Shown piece after piece: positions 40,547 to 49,218 of a stretch of DNA of 50,088 nucleotides. Below the pieces are notes generated by a model. That model did no database searches. It was not told the DNA's origin and was given only the letters and a program-made list of their open reading frames with translations. This stretch comes from a virus, in the IMG/VR virus record IMGVR_UViG_3300032309_000943, positions 1 to 50,088 of that record; one strand, written 5' to 3'. Each line of letters begins with the position of its first letter. Position 1 is the stretch's first letter. Made by a program: the position numbers and the translations under genes.

Positions 40547-41758
40547 TCATCTGGCAATCAACGGAGGCACACCGCCACGTAATGGTGGTAGGCCAGCTCT
40601 GCGTCTTAACTCATCGATGTAATCATCCCCGCTCATTCCTCTGTTTCCGAGAGATCCCTGTCGAATTTCTTCGGCATTGTCTGTTTCAGATTGTGGCAAT
40701 CTAGGTGAAGCCCATCTAGGTCCATGTTTTCTTTCCGCCGCTGCCTCTGCTTCTTTTTCGATTCTGGCATTTTCGGCATCAATTTTTTCTTTGGATAGTT
40801 GTTTCATTTTTTCTCTGATTTGATCTTCAGTCATTCCCCTTGGATTGAATCCGAGAGCTTCTTCTCTTGCCTGCATTAATTTTTCTTCTGTTTCCCATGG
40901 CATTTCTTTGCCTTGGCGTATTCTTCCGTCAGGTGTTCTTGGTAAATCTCTCATTCTACCAGCATCAATTTCTGCTTGAAGTCTTCCTTCTGCACTGTTT
41001 GGATTAATATAACCACCAGTTCTGCTGACAATTATTGGGTTTCCACCAACACCTTGACCTACGGTGAAGTTGCTGTAGTCTTTGCTATAGGTTGCCATCG
41101 GAGAAGTTTCTCTGCGAGTGGCAAGATATCCAGATCTTGCTGCTTGGTACTCATCACGCGCAGTTCCCGCCTTACCCATGGCTTTGGCTTCAGCTGCTTT
41201 TAATGCATCATATGCAGCTTTGACAGTTGGATCTGATTTTTGCTGTAACATTTGTTCTGGTGTCAATCCAGATGGTGGTTTTGGCGCAGCTTTTCTTGCA
41301 TCTTCATATTTTTTTCTGGCGGCTTGAACATCTGGATCACTCATTAGTTCTGCTTTTGCAGACTGCATTCTCTTTTTGTTAATATTAGCAGCCATGGATT
41401 GTTCTCTTCCAAGTATTGTATTACGCTTACTTGTAGACATCTGCCAAAGAGCTTTGTCTGATTGAAGAGCCTTTATTCTTTTCTCTGCTTCGTCCCCAAA
41501 GTTTTCGCCTGGTTTTGCTACCATAGCATCAAGGCGTTCAGAACCTTTATCTGCCATTTTAGGGGCTTGAAAGCTTTTGTCTACTATATTTTTTCCAAAA
41601 TCTAATAACTGATCTAGACCATATACACCAGCCCCAACTTTTGCTGCCCCGCCAACAAATGGAAGATACGGAGCAATTCTCTCCCACCAAGAAGCTTCAT
41701 TCAGTCTTTTATTAAAAATGTCGTAATATTTTTCCGTAAGTAAATCTGTGTTTGTCAT
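40547..41758 (-). CDS. Large helical structural protein, unknown
   Basis: The 403-residue protein is charged and mainly helical, with long runs of Lys, Glu, Ala and Arg (EQMLQQKSDPTVKAAYDALK and AEAAAERKHGPRWASPRLP). The N-terminus has an amphipathic stretch VGGAAKVGAGVYGLDQLLD. No enzyme motif is visible. It has its own minus-strand late promoter, so a virion, scaffold or head-associated role is plausible. It ends at the bidirectional terminator. Confidence 0.6.
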   Translation of the reverse strand: MTNTDLLTEKYYDIFNKRLNEASWWERIAPYLPFVGGAAKVGAGVYGLDQLLDFGKNIVDKSFQAPKMADKGSERLDAMVAKPGENFGDEAEKRIKALQSDKALWQMSTSKRNTILGREQSMAANINKKRMQSAKAELMSDPDVQAARKKYEDARKAAPKPPSGLTPEQMLQQKSDPTVKAAYDALKAAEAKAMGKAGTARDEYQAARSGYLATRRETSPMATYSKDYSNFTVGQGVGGNPIIVSRTGGYINPNSAEGRLQAEIDAGRMRDLPRTPDGRIRQGKEMPWETEEKLMQAREEALGFNPRGMTEDQIREKMKQLSKEKIDAENARIEKEAEAAAERKHGPRWASPRLPQSETDNAEEIRQGSLGNRGMSGDDYIDELRRRAGLPPLRGGVPPLIAR

Positions 41759-41780
41759 ATATTAATTCTCTCTTAATATA

Positions 41781-41788
41781 TATTTATA
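41781..41788 (-). promoter_or_regulatory. T4-type late promoter, minus strand
   Basis: TATAAATA on the minus strand lies 22 bases upstream of the gene starting at 41758 and abuts the start of the divergent RuvC-like gene. Confidence 0.65.
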
Positions 41789-42339
41789 TGATTATATCGG
41801 GAATTGACTATTCTTTAAATGGCCCAGCAATATGCGTTTTTAATGGAAATAATCACTTTGTTTTTGAAAAATGTGAGTTTTACTTCCTTACGCATACAAA
41901 AAAATACGCAAATACCTTTTTTAGAAACATACATGGAAGAATTTTCGATGACTACGAAGAGGAATGTGAAAGATACGATTCCATTTCGGATTGGGTGATG
42001 AAGATCATAACTGGTTGTGACCAGATAGGATTAGAGGATTACGCATACAGTGCTCAGGGTAGAATTTTCCACATTGCCGAGAACACTGGTATTTTAAAAT
42101 ATAAGTGCTATGAGGCATCGATTCCAGTCGAAGTATTTTCCCCATCCCACGTTAAAAAGATAGCAACTGGAAAGGGAAACGCCGATAAAAACCAGATGTA
42201 CGATGCCTTCATAGCCGAGACTGGAATTCCATTGCAAACGATAATCACCCCAAATAAAAAAGATGTCGGAAATCCTGTTTCCGACATCGTTGATTCTTTT
42301 TATGTCTGCAAGAGCCTTTTCAATCAGATGAAGCTTTAG
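41788..42339 (+). CDS. RuvC-like Holliday junction resolvase
   Basis: The 183-residue RNase H-fold protein has the four acidic residues of RuvC-type enzymes: Asp7 (SGIDYSLNGPA), Glu83 (GLEDYAY), Asp166 and Asp169 (NPVSDIVDSFY). It would cut branched DNA to resolve recombination intermediates before packaging, a role that T4 gp49 has with an unrelated fold. The ATG at 41788 is preferred because the RuvC fold begins there; the earlier ATG adds only a hydrophobic stub. It is divergent to the 41758 gene and its 3' end overlaps the convergent 42320 gene by 20 bases. Confidence 0.8.
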   Translation: MIISGIDYSLNGPAICVFNGNNHFVFEKCEFYFLTHTKKYANTFFRNIHGRIFDDYEEECERYDSISDWVMKIITGCDQIGLEDYAYSAQGRIFHIAENTGILKYKCYEASIPVEVFSPSHVKKIATGKGNADKNQMYDAFIAETGIPLQTIITPNKKDVGNPVSDIVDSFYVCKSLFNQMKL

Positions 42340-42868
42340 ATCCTACGCTAAAGTAAGTTGGTTTTGACTTTCTTTTCATTAGCTTCATTCTTTTCAGATG
42401 TGCTATTTGATTCACCAGTGTTTCATCTGGATTGCCCCGAGCACCATAAACCCCACCAGAAGACACTGAGTTTGCAATCATCTCCTCGTTCAATGAGATC
42501 AGTGCATCGTCTATATTGACTCCATTTTCAATCAAAAAGTCAGATATCTCATTGAAAACAACATCAGGATCAGCCCCATGATGCTTTGTTTCTTCTGTGA
42601 AGAGAACCAAAGCTGTAGTAAGATGCTTTAATTGTGCCTTTGTTGTGGGGTTTGGTATCTTTGCCAATAGCTTCTTTATATTCACAATCAATCTATCGTA
42701 AGTTGGTATTTTTCTAAAATCGGTGAGATATTTTCCATTCTTATCGATTTTACCATCCTTGAATAGTTTCATTTTATCAAAAGGAGTGATTATGTCTTTG
42801 ATGAATTTATAGATTGTAAATGAGGTTACAACTTTATTCAATTCTCTTGTTGTTGTTTTTCTTTTCAT
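42320..42868 (-). CDS. Conserved phage protein, unknown
   Basis: The 182-residue, mostly helical protein begins KRKTTTRELNKVVTSFTIYK and has NSVSSGGVYGARGNPDETLV near residue 135, a block I associate with conserved proteins of T4-like marine phages. It ends with Lys/Arg-rich HLKRMKLMKRK. It overlaps the upstream gene by 4 bases (ATGA) and the convergent RuvC-like gene at its 3' end. No function is known to me. Confidence 0.55.
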   Translation of the reverse strand: MKRKTTTRELNKVVTSFTIYKFIKDIITPFDKMKLFKDGKIDKNGKYLTDFRKIPTYDRLIVNIKKLLAKIPNPTTKAQLKHLTTALVLFTEETKHHGADPDVVFNEISDFLIENGVNIDDALISLNEEMIANSVSSGGVYGARGNPDETLVNQIAHLKRMKLMKRKSKPTYFSVGSKASSD

Positions 42869-43245
42869 TTTATTTTTCTTAGTGTATCAAGGACAATCTC
42901 ATCTACCTGTATCTCATTCAGATTTACTTCTGGTATTCCATTTGGTGGAATATAGTTTAGATAGACCATGAATGCTTTTAAACTTTGATGTAATTCTGGC
43001 GATAGCTTAAAGAATAATATTCTAACCGAGGCTTCTACACCAAACATATTCTGTAGAATTATGACATGATTTAAAATCAATCGTGTCTTTAGTATTCCAG
43101 TTTTCTTAAACTTAAACAACAATCGTTTTACATACTTGATTCTCAGCATATCCTCTTGGAATTCAATTATTCCAGTACAAAAGGGATTGCTATAGTTCTG
43201 CATAGCAAATAATAGAAAATTATTATTGTTTAGACACTCTCTCAC
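42865..43245 (-). CDS. Conserved phage protein, T4-type family
   Basis: The 126-residue helical protein starts at GTG. Its blocks RECLNNNNFLLFAMQNYSNP, RIKYVKRLLFKFKKTG and LILNHVIILQNMFGVEA recall a conserved T4-like phage protein of unknown function. An in-frame stop lies just upstream, so the GTG is the furthest possible start. The conserved block begins almost at once, which supports it. It overlaps the next gene by ATGA. Confidence 0.6.
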   Translation of the reverse strand: MRECLNNNNFLLFAMQNYSNPFCTGIIEFQEDMLRIKYVKRLLFKFKKTGILKTRLILNHVIILQNMFGVEASVRILFFKLSPELHQSLKAFMVYLNYIPPNGIPEVNLNEIQVDEIVLDTLRKIK

Positions 43246-43251
43246 AAAAGT

Positions 43252-44181
43252 TTATTTAATTTTCTTTTTTAGTCTTTGCAGCATCAATCGTCTTTTTTCT
43301 CTTCTTTGTTTTGACACATCGATACCAGAAGCCATTGCCAAGGCGTTGATTCTATCCATTGAACCTTCTCCTCGTCTTTGGCCTGGATTGGTTCCTGGTT
43401 CATCCATAGCTGTGGATGGAATCAGTTTTGCCAGACCTTTGGATACATTTTGTTTTTCACTTTCATTGAGTTCGATTCCTAGGTGTTTGGTTGATCGTTC
43501 TACAATGAAATTGACTTGTTTCTCGAATGTATCCTGGTCTAAGGAATCGTTCTGGGCTTTTTCCAATAGATTCAACACAATTGGTTTGAATATATTCTCA
43601 AAAATGTATTCGTCGTTGGCTATTGCTGCATAGACGCTTTCAGCTTGAACGCTTTGTGTTGAGCCTTGTTCTAGCTTTACATTTCTGAAGTAGTATTTTC
43701 CAGACTGAGATTTCATTAGATCGAATGTAAGGGATGAATCAGTATAATCGGTTCCACGATCAAATCCCTGCATCAGATTATTTGTTGGAGTTGTTCCAAA
43801 TTTTTGACCAAATCTGGACAGCACAAATGTGTTTGATCCTTCTTTCAGTTCTATATTCTTGTTGAAATCAAAATCAAGACCCATGTGATTGAGTTTGACC
43901 TTGACGTTGTATAGAGCTTGTCTTGGATCAAGGAATTCTCCAGCTAGGTATGCAAACACGGATGTTTGCAGCTGATCTAGCTGTTGTTGGTCCATTGATT
44001 TCTTTACCTTGAAATCTGCTTGATTTTGATGCACTGTTGCCAATGCGCCCATCGAATGCTTTGGATCGGCTATTCCTTGGTATGGTTGTGGTGCAAGTGG
44101 TGTTGGTGCAACATCTGTATCGGAGCTAAATCCGACGTACTCGCTTTGTTCAGCAAGATATTGTTTTAGGTTAAATTTCAT
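43252..44181 (-). CDS. Virion-associated protein, unknown
   Basis: The 309-residue protein starts KFNLKQYLAEQSEYVGF and has a beta-rich centre (NIELKEGSNTFVLSRFGQKF, LTFDLMKSQSGKYYFRNVK) and a very basic C-terminus (SKQRREKRRLMLQRLKKKIK). GGAGA lies before the ATG. Basic tails like this recur in all neighbours, suggesting packaging inside the head with DNA. No characterised family is recognised. Confidence 0.5.
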   Translation of the reverse strand: MKFNLKQYLAEQSEYVGFSSDTDVAPTPLAPQPYQGIADPKHSMGALATVHQNQADFKVKKSMDQQQLDQLQTSVFAYLAGEFLDPRQALYNVKVKLNHMGLDFDFNKNIELKEGSNTFVLSRFGQKFGTTPTNNLMQGFDRGTDYTDSSLTFDLMKSQSGKYYFRNVKLEQGSTQSVQAESVYAAIANDEYIFENIFKPIVLNLLEKAQNDSLDQDTFEKQVNFIVERSTKHLGIELNESEKQNVSKGLAKLIPSTAMDEPGTNPGQRRGEGSMDRINALAMASGIDVSKQRREKRRLMLQRLKKKIK

Positions 44182-44198
44182 TTGTTCTCCGTTTTTAT

Positions 44199-45002
44199 TT
44201 ATTTTCTATTTTTATCTCTTTGAGCAGCGATTTTGGATAAAGCACCTCTAACAGATTGTTTTTTCTGTTCTGGTGTCATTTTTCTACTCTTTGCTGCTTT
44301 CATTCTTGCTTTTTGTCTTTGCTTGCGGCTCTTTGCACCACCGACTGGATTTCCATGCCTTTCTCCAGCCATTATGCTTGCGATAGCATATTTAATTTCT
44401 TCGGTTGTTTTTGCCTTTCCGCGAATACGTGGTTTGGTATTTACATTTAAGGTGGATGCTATTTTACCAACATCAGCGGTTTCTTCTTTTGATGCATATC
44501 TACGACCTTCGCCGCGTCTTTTGATGATTGCACCAGTCTCCTTATGAATAAACCAAGGTGATCCGCGCTTTTTTCTTTTTAGTTTTGGCTTGATGCCTTT
44601 TTTTGCTGCGGACTTTTTGATGGCTTCCATGATGATGGATTTTTTCTCACATCCACATGAAGATTCTTCCATTGCCATCTTTTTTGTTTTTGCATAGTAA
44701 ACTTCTTCGCCCTTTTCTTGTCCATATTGGTCAATGAATGGTTTCTTTGGAATTTTTTTATGCAAGGCTTTTTCTTGCTTCATTTCAGTTTCAGTCATCT
44801 GACGCTCAAAAAGTCTTTTTAAGTTTTCCATTTTTGTGTTTTCTCCGTAATAGCACTGAACTACTTGACCTGACGCATATGCAGATGGCCATTTTTTAAC
44901 TCTGGACTTTACCTTTGCCTTGCATTCGGAGTGCTTTTTCTTGTTTTTAGGACTCCATTTTTCTAGAATTAGGTTGTTTAAAATGTTTTTTATATTTAGC
45001 AT
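44199..45002 (-). CDS. Lys/Arg-rich conserved phage protein with WPSAYASG motif
   Basis: The protein of about 267 residues opens LNIKNILNNLILEKW and has KKWPSAYASGQVVQCYYG, a motif I know from small basic proteins of marine phages. A Cys pair (CGCEKK) and long basic stretches follow. Three ATGs are close together; ATG 45002 overlaps the upstream stop with GGGG before it and is chosen. A structural or DNA-binding role is likely but unproven. Confidence 0.55.
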   Translation of the reverse strand: MLNIKNILNNLILEKWSPKNKKKHSECKAKVKSRVKKWPSAYASGQVVQCYYGENTKMENLKRLFERQMTETEMKQEKALHKKIPKKPFIDQYGQEKGEEVYYAKTKKMAMEESSCGCEKKSIIMEAIKKSAAKKGIKPKLKRKKRGSPWFIHKETGAIIKRRGEGRRYASKEETADVGKIASTLNVNTKPRIRGKAKTTEEIKYAIASIMAGERHGNPVGGAKSRKQRQKARMKAAKSRKMTPEQKKQSVRGALSKIAAQRDKNRK

Positions 45003-45676
45003 CTGCATCCCCATACTCTTAACGCTGCATTGATCTTTGACTTTGGATCTGCTGCTGTTTCTGCGCTTGTGTTTTTTCTCTTATGACCGCACATTCTCTT
45101 GCAGAATGATTTCCTGCGTTTTTTAGTTTTTACCTTGAGTTTTCCAAATCCACCAGCTTTTTTCGCTTCTCTTTTGGTTTCAACGCCAGCACGAATGCCT
45201 AGCTTTCGTGCATAGGAGACTGAAAGTCCACCCTCTGGGTGATTCTTCTGTGGATCATAACCCTTGTATGGTTTTTTTGATTTTTTCTTTCTTCTTTTCT
45301 TTTCGAGTAAAAGTCTGTCTTCCATAGTATTATAGAAAAAATCAACGGCTTCTGATAATTTCGATTCATACTTGTTGTTTTTGGTATCCCAGATTTTTCC
45401 AGAACGATGTGAGCTGAATTGTTTTCCCATTCTATGTGCCCTTTGTTTCAATCCGACTGCTTTTCTTTTTTCTGTATCGGACATTTCACCCCACGTTTGT
45501 GGAGTTTTAGATGTAACTCTGCTGGATGGTCTGCATTTTACTTTGCCTTTTCCAGTGTAAGATCCGCACTTTTCTCCAGATTGTGCGGTCCATTTCTCGC
45601 GGAACCATCTACCAAGTCCAGTATCAGAACTGGGCTTTTTTCCAATTATCTTTCTTTTCTTTTCGTTTATTAGCAT
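44996..45676 (-). CDS. Basic protein with two conserved Cys-containing phage motifs
   Basis: The 226-residue protein has an N-terminal block GLGRWFREKWTAQSGEKCG and MSDTEKRKAVGLKQRAHR, and a C-terminal block RKSFCKRMCGHKRKNTSAE with DPKSKINAALRVWGC. Both blocks are familiar from basic DUF-type proteins in T4-like marine phages. Cys residues could bind zinc. The start overlaps the upstream stop (TAATG). Function is unknown; virion association is possible. Confidence 0.6.
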   Translation of the reverse strand: MLINEKKRKIIGKKPSSDTGLGRWFREKWTAQSGEKCGSYTGKGKVKCRPSSRVTSKTPQTWGEMSDTEKRKAVGLKQRAHRMGKQFSSHRSGKIWDTKNNKYESKLSEAVDFFYNTMEDRLLLEKKRRKKKSKKPYKGYDPQKNHPEGGLSVSYARKLGIRAGVETKREAKKAGGFGKLKVKTKKRRKSFCKRMCGHKRKNTSAETAADPKSKINAALRVWGCRC

Positions 45677-47742
45677 TAGTGCTTTGCCCTATTTACTGAT
45701 CTTGGTAAGCGGTGTAGATTCCAGGAATAGTTGTGTGTTGGATTTCCATCGATATGATCTATGTCTACCTTATCGCCTTTTCTGACCAATCGTTTTCTTT
45801 CAGCGATTCTTCTATTCCTGACTCTGGCAGCTCTAGCAAGCTTTGCTTTTTTACTCGATTGAAATTTTTTATATTCTTTTTTATAGTCTCTACGTTTTGT
45901 GCTTTTTGGCTTTACGTGGAGATTGATCAATTTTTCGAGTATGGTAGAAGCTAATCCAGTGGATTCTGTAATTTGTTCCTGATCACTGACTGGAATTGGA
46001 TCCATGTGAACTGGAATCTTAAATGTCTTGCCATTGACATTGATTATGTTTTTGTCAGCAGAGAATACCGTGGATGTGACTATGAAAAAGTCTATTGGAC
46101 TTACAGTTATCTGCTCTGGCTTGATTGCAAAGATGTTCATCAAATCCATGAGTCCAGTTGCAGACTCAATTACATCTACGAATTCGCTTTCAGACACCGC
46201 AGTCTGTTCAGTCAGGTATTTCAATGGTGAATACTTAAACTTATTGTTTTCTGGTAGATAGTAGTTCAGTAAATTGCGAATGATAAACTTTTTAGGAGTG
46301 AATGCTTTTGGACATTTACCACCATATCTGATCTTGCAGGCTTCCAGCTCGACCTTTTCATCTGGACTCTCATCTATCTGAGACTTCATGTTTACAACAA
46401 ACTTTGTATTTTCGTTTATGATCTTTCTTACGAAATCAAGATTGATGTTATCCATTGCAACCGAGTATTCTTCTGGAAGAATTGCAATGATGGATTCTGC
46501 GTACGCTGGTGATTTTGGTCCAAATTTCAAATATCCGCTCAGAGCTTCGTGTAGGAAGAGCTCTTGATAAAGAATGTTTGAATTTAGTATTCTTTCTATC
46601 TTGAGATGAATGTTTTCTGCTAGTTTATCTACCAACTCTAATTTTTTCTTTACATCATCTTCGCCAAGCTGGTTGATTTTTTCTGCAAAATATGTCTTGC
46701 AGATGTTTTTTATGAACTTGATGTCTTCCCTTAGTTTTTCCAATGCATCTTTTTCTTTTTCATTGAATTGGGAAACTACGTCGATTGGATTGCCACCATT
46801 TAGAAGCATGTCAATGAATGTAATCGTAGAGTACATTATTGTTTGCGTTTCATTGTTCATCTTTCCAGATAGTATCGGAGATGGTCCAAATTTCATGGTA
46901 AATGAAGCAACCTGTTCCGATGGAACTATTCCAGCTTCAGTGCAAGCGCACATTGTTTCTGCACATTTCTTATCTTTAAGCGATTCAATTACGCACTTGT
47001 GTCTGAAAACAATGTCAGCTTTTGGTGCTGAATCGAATCCACCCATCTTTTTCCAAAACTCGCTTGTCTGGAACATTTGGTTCTTGATGATCGATGGTTC
47101 ATATTCACGAATATCTCTACCAACCATGTTCTTGAAGTAATATGCAATATCTTTTGCAATTTTCATCGATATTGCTTGGATTTCCTGCGATGAGTTGAAT
47201 TCATTCAGCTCGTCTTCAGAAACTCCCAGCTTCAGTAGATCTTTTGATTGCAAGCCACCCATCATTCCAATTGCAATCATCGGACCACTTACTACATTGT
47301 TTGCGGTAAATGGTATCTGTTGAACTGGCATTTGGGCAGACATTTGCTGCCCAGATTCTTCACCTTGGCCTCCAGCTCCACCAGCACCAGTTGCAGTCTC
47401 TGTGGTGCTTGGTTGTTCTCCCTTTACATCGCCTAGAAGTCTCTTTGATGTTTCAGTCTGGACAAATTTTGGATCTGCGACGATATCATTCAATACTGCT
47501 TGATTTAATTTATCTGGTGCAATTATTATCTCATGATACTTGGGTGTATATGATTCCTTATCAATGATTAAAATCTCACCATTCATCTTGTTTTTTACAA
47601 CTAAAATCATGGAAAGTGGATTCGACTGTTCCTGAACCCGTTCACGATCTCTCTGTCTTCTCTTTCGAAGACGAGCATTCATTCGTTCCTTTGGGTCAGA
47701 AGTCTGTTCGATTAATTGATATAATTTACTTCTATGTTTCAT
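45676..47742 (-). CDS. Large structural-type protein with C-terminal HNH-like motif
   Basis: The 688-residue protein has a charged N-terminus (KHRSKLYQLIEQTSDPKERM), a Gly/Gln/Ser-rich linker near residues 115-140, then a long helical body. The last ~70 residues are basic and end in KVDIDHIDGNPTHNYSWNLH, an HNH-like motif (DH...N...N) seen in small basic proteins of marine phages. ATG 47742 is chosen because a terminator stem lies between it and the longer upstream frame. The enzyme may be intact or the tail may only be a DNA-binding relic. No closer family is recognised. Confidence 0.6.
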   Translation of the reverse strand: MKHRSKLYQLIEQTSDPKERMNARLRKRRQRDRERVQEQSNPLSMILVVKNKMNGEILIIDKESYTPKYHEIIIAPDKLNQAVLNDIVADPKFVQTETSKRLLGDVKGEQPSTTETATGAGGAGGQGEESGQQMSAQMPVQQIPFTANNVVSGPMIAIGMMGGLQSKDLLKLGVSEDELNEFNSSQEIQAISMKIAKDIAYYFKNMVGRDIREYEPSIIKNQMFQTSEFWKKMGGFDSAPKADIVFRHKCVIESLKDKKCAETMCACTEAGIVPSEQVASFTMKFGPSPILSGKMNNETQTIMYSTITFIDMLLNGGNPIDVVSQFNEKEKDALEKLREDIKFIKNICKTYFAEKINQLGEDDVKKKLELVDKLAENIHLKIERILNSNILYQELFLHEALSGYLKFGPKSPAYAESIIAILPEEYSVAMDNINLDFVRKIINENTKFVVNMKSQIDESPDEKVELEACKIRYGGKCPKAFTPKKFIIRNLLNYYLPENNKFKYSPLKYLTEQTAVSESEFVDVIESATGLMDLMNIFAIKPEQITVSPIDFFIVTSTVFSADKNIINVNGKTFKIPVHMDPIPVSDQEQITESTGLASTILEKLINLHVKPKSTKRRDYKKEYKKFQSSKKAKLARAARVRNRRIAERKRLVRKGDKVDIDHIDGNPTHNYSWNLHRLPRSVNRAKH

Positions 47743-47755
47743 AATTTCGTTTAAA

Positions 47756-47763
47756 TATTTATA
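47756..47763 (-). promoter_or_regulatory. T4-type late promoter, minus strand
   Basis: TATAAATA on the minus strand lies 13 bases upstream of the ATG at 47742 and directly after the terminator of the previous gene. The expected leader is only about 8 bases. Confidence 0.7.
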
Positions 47764-47765
47764 AA

Positions 47766-47793
47766 AGAACAACCCCCGATCTCTCGGGGGTTG
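47766..47793 (-). terminator. Rho-independent terminator, minus strand
   Basis: CAACCCCCGA pairs with TCGGGGGTTG around a 4-base loop, followed on the minus strand by TTCTTTTAT. It ends the gene at 47803 and is back to back with the next late promoter. Confidence 0.85.
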
Positions 47794-47802
47794 GAAAATC
47801 AC

Positions 47803-48213
47803 TTATTGTTTCTTTTTCTGTGCCAATTTTTGAAGTCTGGTTGACTCTCCGCGAGCGACAGCTGGCATTATTCTCTTGATCATTCTATCGATGATAGGCT
47901 TTCTTCTCTGAATTATACCATCAATTCTTTGACGAGCAGCGTAGGACAGATCACTCCATTTACCCTTGAACAACTTTCTTCTGAATGCCGATCTGACTTC
48001 GCTATAGGCTCTTTTCTTCAGAGTTGGATTGGTTTTACGCTTCTTCTCGCGCAGTTTTCTTATGAAATTTCTGCGTCTGGCAGTTCTTCTGGCAGCTCTA
48101 GCCAATTTGATTCTGGTCTTTATGGAAGCAGATTCAAATAAAGATTGATATTCTTTACTTTCCGTAAATTCTTTTAATTGTGCTGGGTCATACCAGTTTT
48201 TATCTATGTACAT
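47803..48213 (-). CDS. Arg-rich small phage protein
   Basis: The 136-residue protein is extremely basic (KLARAARRTARRRNFIRKL, RRKPIIDRMIKRIM). Its KLARAAR block resembles the basic C-terminal region of the 688-residue protein, without the HNH motif. No fold is recognised. A DNA-condensing or virion-internal role is a reasonable guess. The start follows its late promoter very closely, so the message may be leaderless. Confidence 0.55.
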   Translation of the reverse strand: MYIDKNWYDPAQLKEFTESKEYQSLFESASIKTRIKLARAARRTARRRNFIRKLREKKRKTNPTLKKRAYSEVRSAFRRKLFKGKWSDLSYAARQRIDGIIQRRKPIIDRMIKRIMPAVARGESTRLQKLAQKKKQ

Positions 48214-48218
48214 GTCTA

Positions 48219-48226
48219 TATTTATG
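48219..48226 (-). promoter_or_regulatory. Possible late promoter, minus strand (one mismatch)
   Basis: CATAAATA on the minus strand lies 5 bases upstream of the ATG at 48213, overlapping the end of the upstream gene. Its expected start would be at or next to that ATG. Confidence 0.45.
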
Positions 48227-48569
48227 TTTGCCAGGGAATTTCACCCACAAACTTGTATTTTTTATATTGTTTTCTCTTTCCACTCATCATATCGTACATG
48301 GGGGATCGATTTAGATCATTCTTCTTGCAGAAATCATATAAATTTTCAATTATATGAATCTTACCATCTGGTCCTTCAAAGATGAATTTTCTTCGTGGAT
48401 TGACTGGTTCTATCTTTTTCCAACGATATTCTCTGCCTTCTTTTATGAATTCTCCACCAAATTGCTCAATGAATTTATTTCTAAAGAATTTGCTCTGGGA
48501 ATCGTCGTTGCACTTTACCCAAGTCTGGGAGTATCTTCTATTTACATCTTCAAATTTCAATACTATCAT
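48222..48569 (-). CDS. NUMOD-like DNA-binding protein
   Basis: The 115-residue protein has a C-terminal module (FIFEGPDGKIHIIENLYDFC, then SPMYDMMSGKRKQYKKYKFV) like the NUMOD helix-turn-helix domains that give homing endonucleases their DNA specificity. The N-terminal part (SQTWVKCNDDSQSKFFRNKF) is different, and no nuclease motif is present. It may be a remnant of an endonuclease or a regulator. GAGGTG lies before the ATG; it overlaps the preceding nuclease gene by 20 bases. Confidence 0.65.
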   Translation of the reverse strand: MIVLKFEDVNRRYSQTWVKCNDDSQSKFFRNKFIEQFGGEFIKEGREYRWKKIEPVNPRRKFIFEGPDGKIHIIENLYDFCKKNDLNRSPMYDMMSGKRKQYKKYKFVGEIPWQT

Positions 48570-49218
48570 TGCTCACCTCTTTAAATTTATCGATTGTTTT
48601 CTTCAAATCAGACACGAAATTTTTAGTTTTTTCGGAGAAAACTTGCATGGTTCCCTCTTCAGATGCAATGAATATGGAAAAATCATTTATTTTCTGACCA
48701 GTTCTATCCTGCCACATCAAGCAATATGCAGTAGCCTGTAGAAAATAATTCTGAATATCCCTTGGATCTTTTGGGCGAGTGCTTCCCTTGAAATCTATTA
48801 CTTTTATTTTACCTTCGTGTAGACCAATGCAGTCAACTCTACCAGCTAATCCAAGCTTTTTGCTCCAGAGTGGAGTTTCAAGGGCATATATTTCTTCCAA
48901 TTCATCTACCTTTGGTTTGATCAGGTAAAATAAATCTTGGGTTCTATAGTCAAGATGCTTGAGTTTTATATCCTTACCTAAGATATAGTCTTCCAATAAG
49001 GAGTGTAGATTTGTGCCTCGTTCACACACTCTATTGGACTCTTTTTTATTGTTGATTCTCCAGGATTCAAAGAAGAGTCTTTTTTCCCAACCAACAACCG
49101 TGGTTACAGAAGGAAAGATTCCATCGGGAGTTCGGTACAAACGAATATTGTTTTCTTCCGCACTCGTAATGGAGTCTTTTACTTCTACTATATTTAATTT
49201 AAATTGTTTTCTTTCCAA
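48550..49218 (-). CDS. PD-(D/E)XK family exonuclease
   Basis: The 222-residue protein shows the Cas4/RecB-type nuclease core: GTNLHSLLEDYI (His motif), AGRVDCIG (Asp of motif II), KVIDFKGSTRP (D-x-K motif III) and QATAYCLMW (motif IV Gln/Tyr). It would trim or cut DNA ends during recombination or repair. The only available start before the core is TTG at 49218, just inside the previous gene, with a weak CGGATGA site; translation may depend on coupling. Confidence 0.8.
   Translation of the reverse strand: MERKQFKLNIVEVKDSITSAEENNIRLYRTPDGIFPSVTTVVGWEKRLFFESWRINNKKESNRVCERGTNLHSLLEDYILGKDIKLKHLDYRTQDLFYLIKPKVDELEEIYALETPLWSKKLGLAGRVDCIGLHEGKIKVIDFKGSTRPKDPRDIQNYFLQATAYCLMWQDRTGQKINDFSIFIASEEGTMQVFSEKTKNFVSDLKKTIDKFKEVSNDSIEI

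Noticed and set aside
47743-47802. N-terminal extension of the 688-residue protein
   Set aside because: The extension would translate through a terminator stem and the late promoter; ATG 47742 lies downstream of both.
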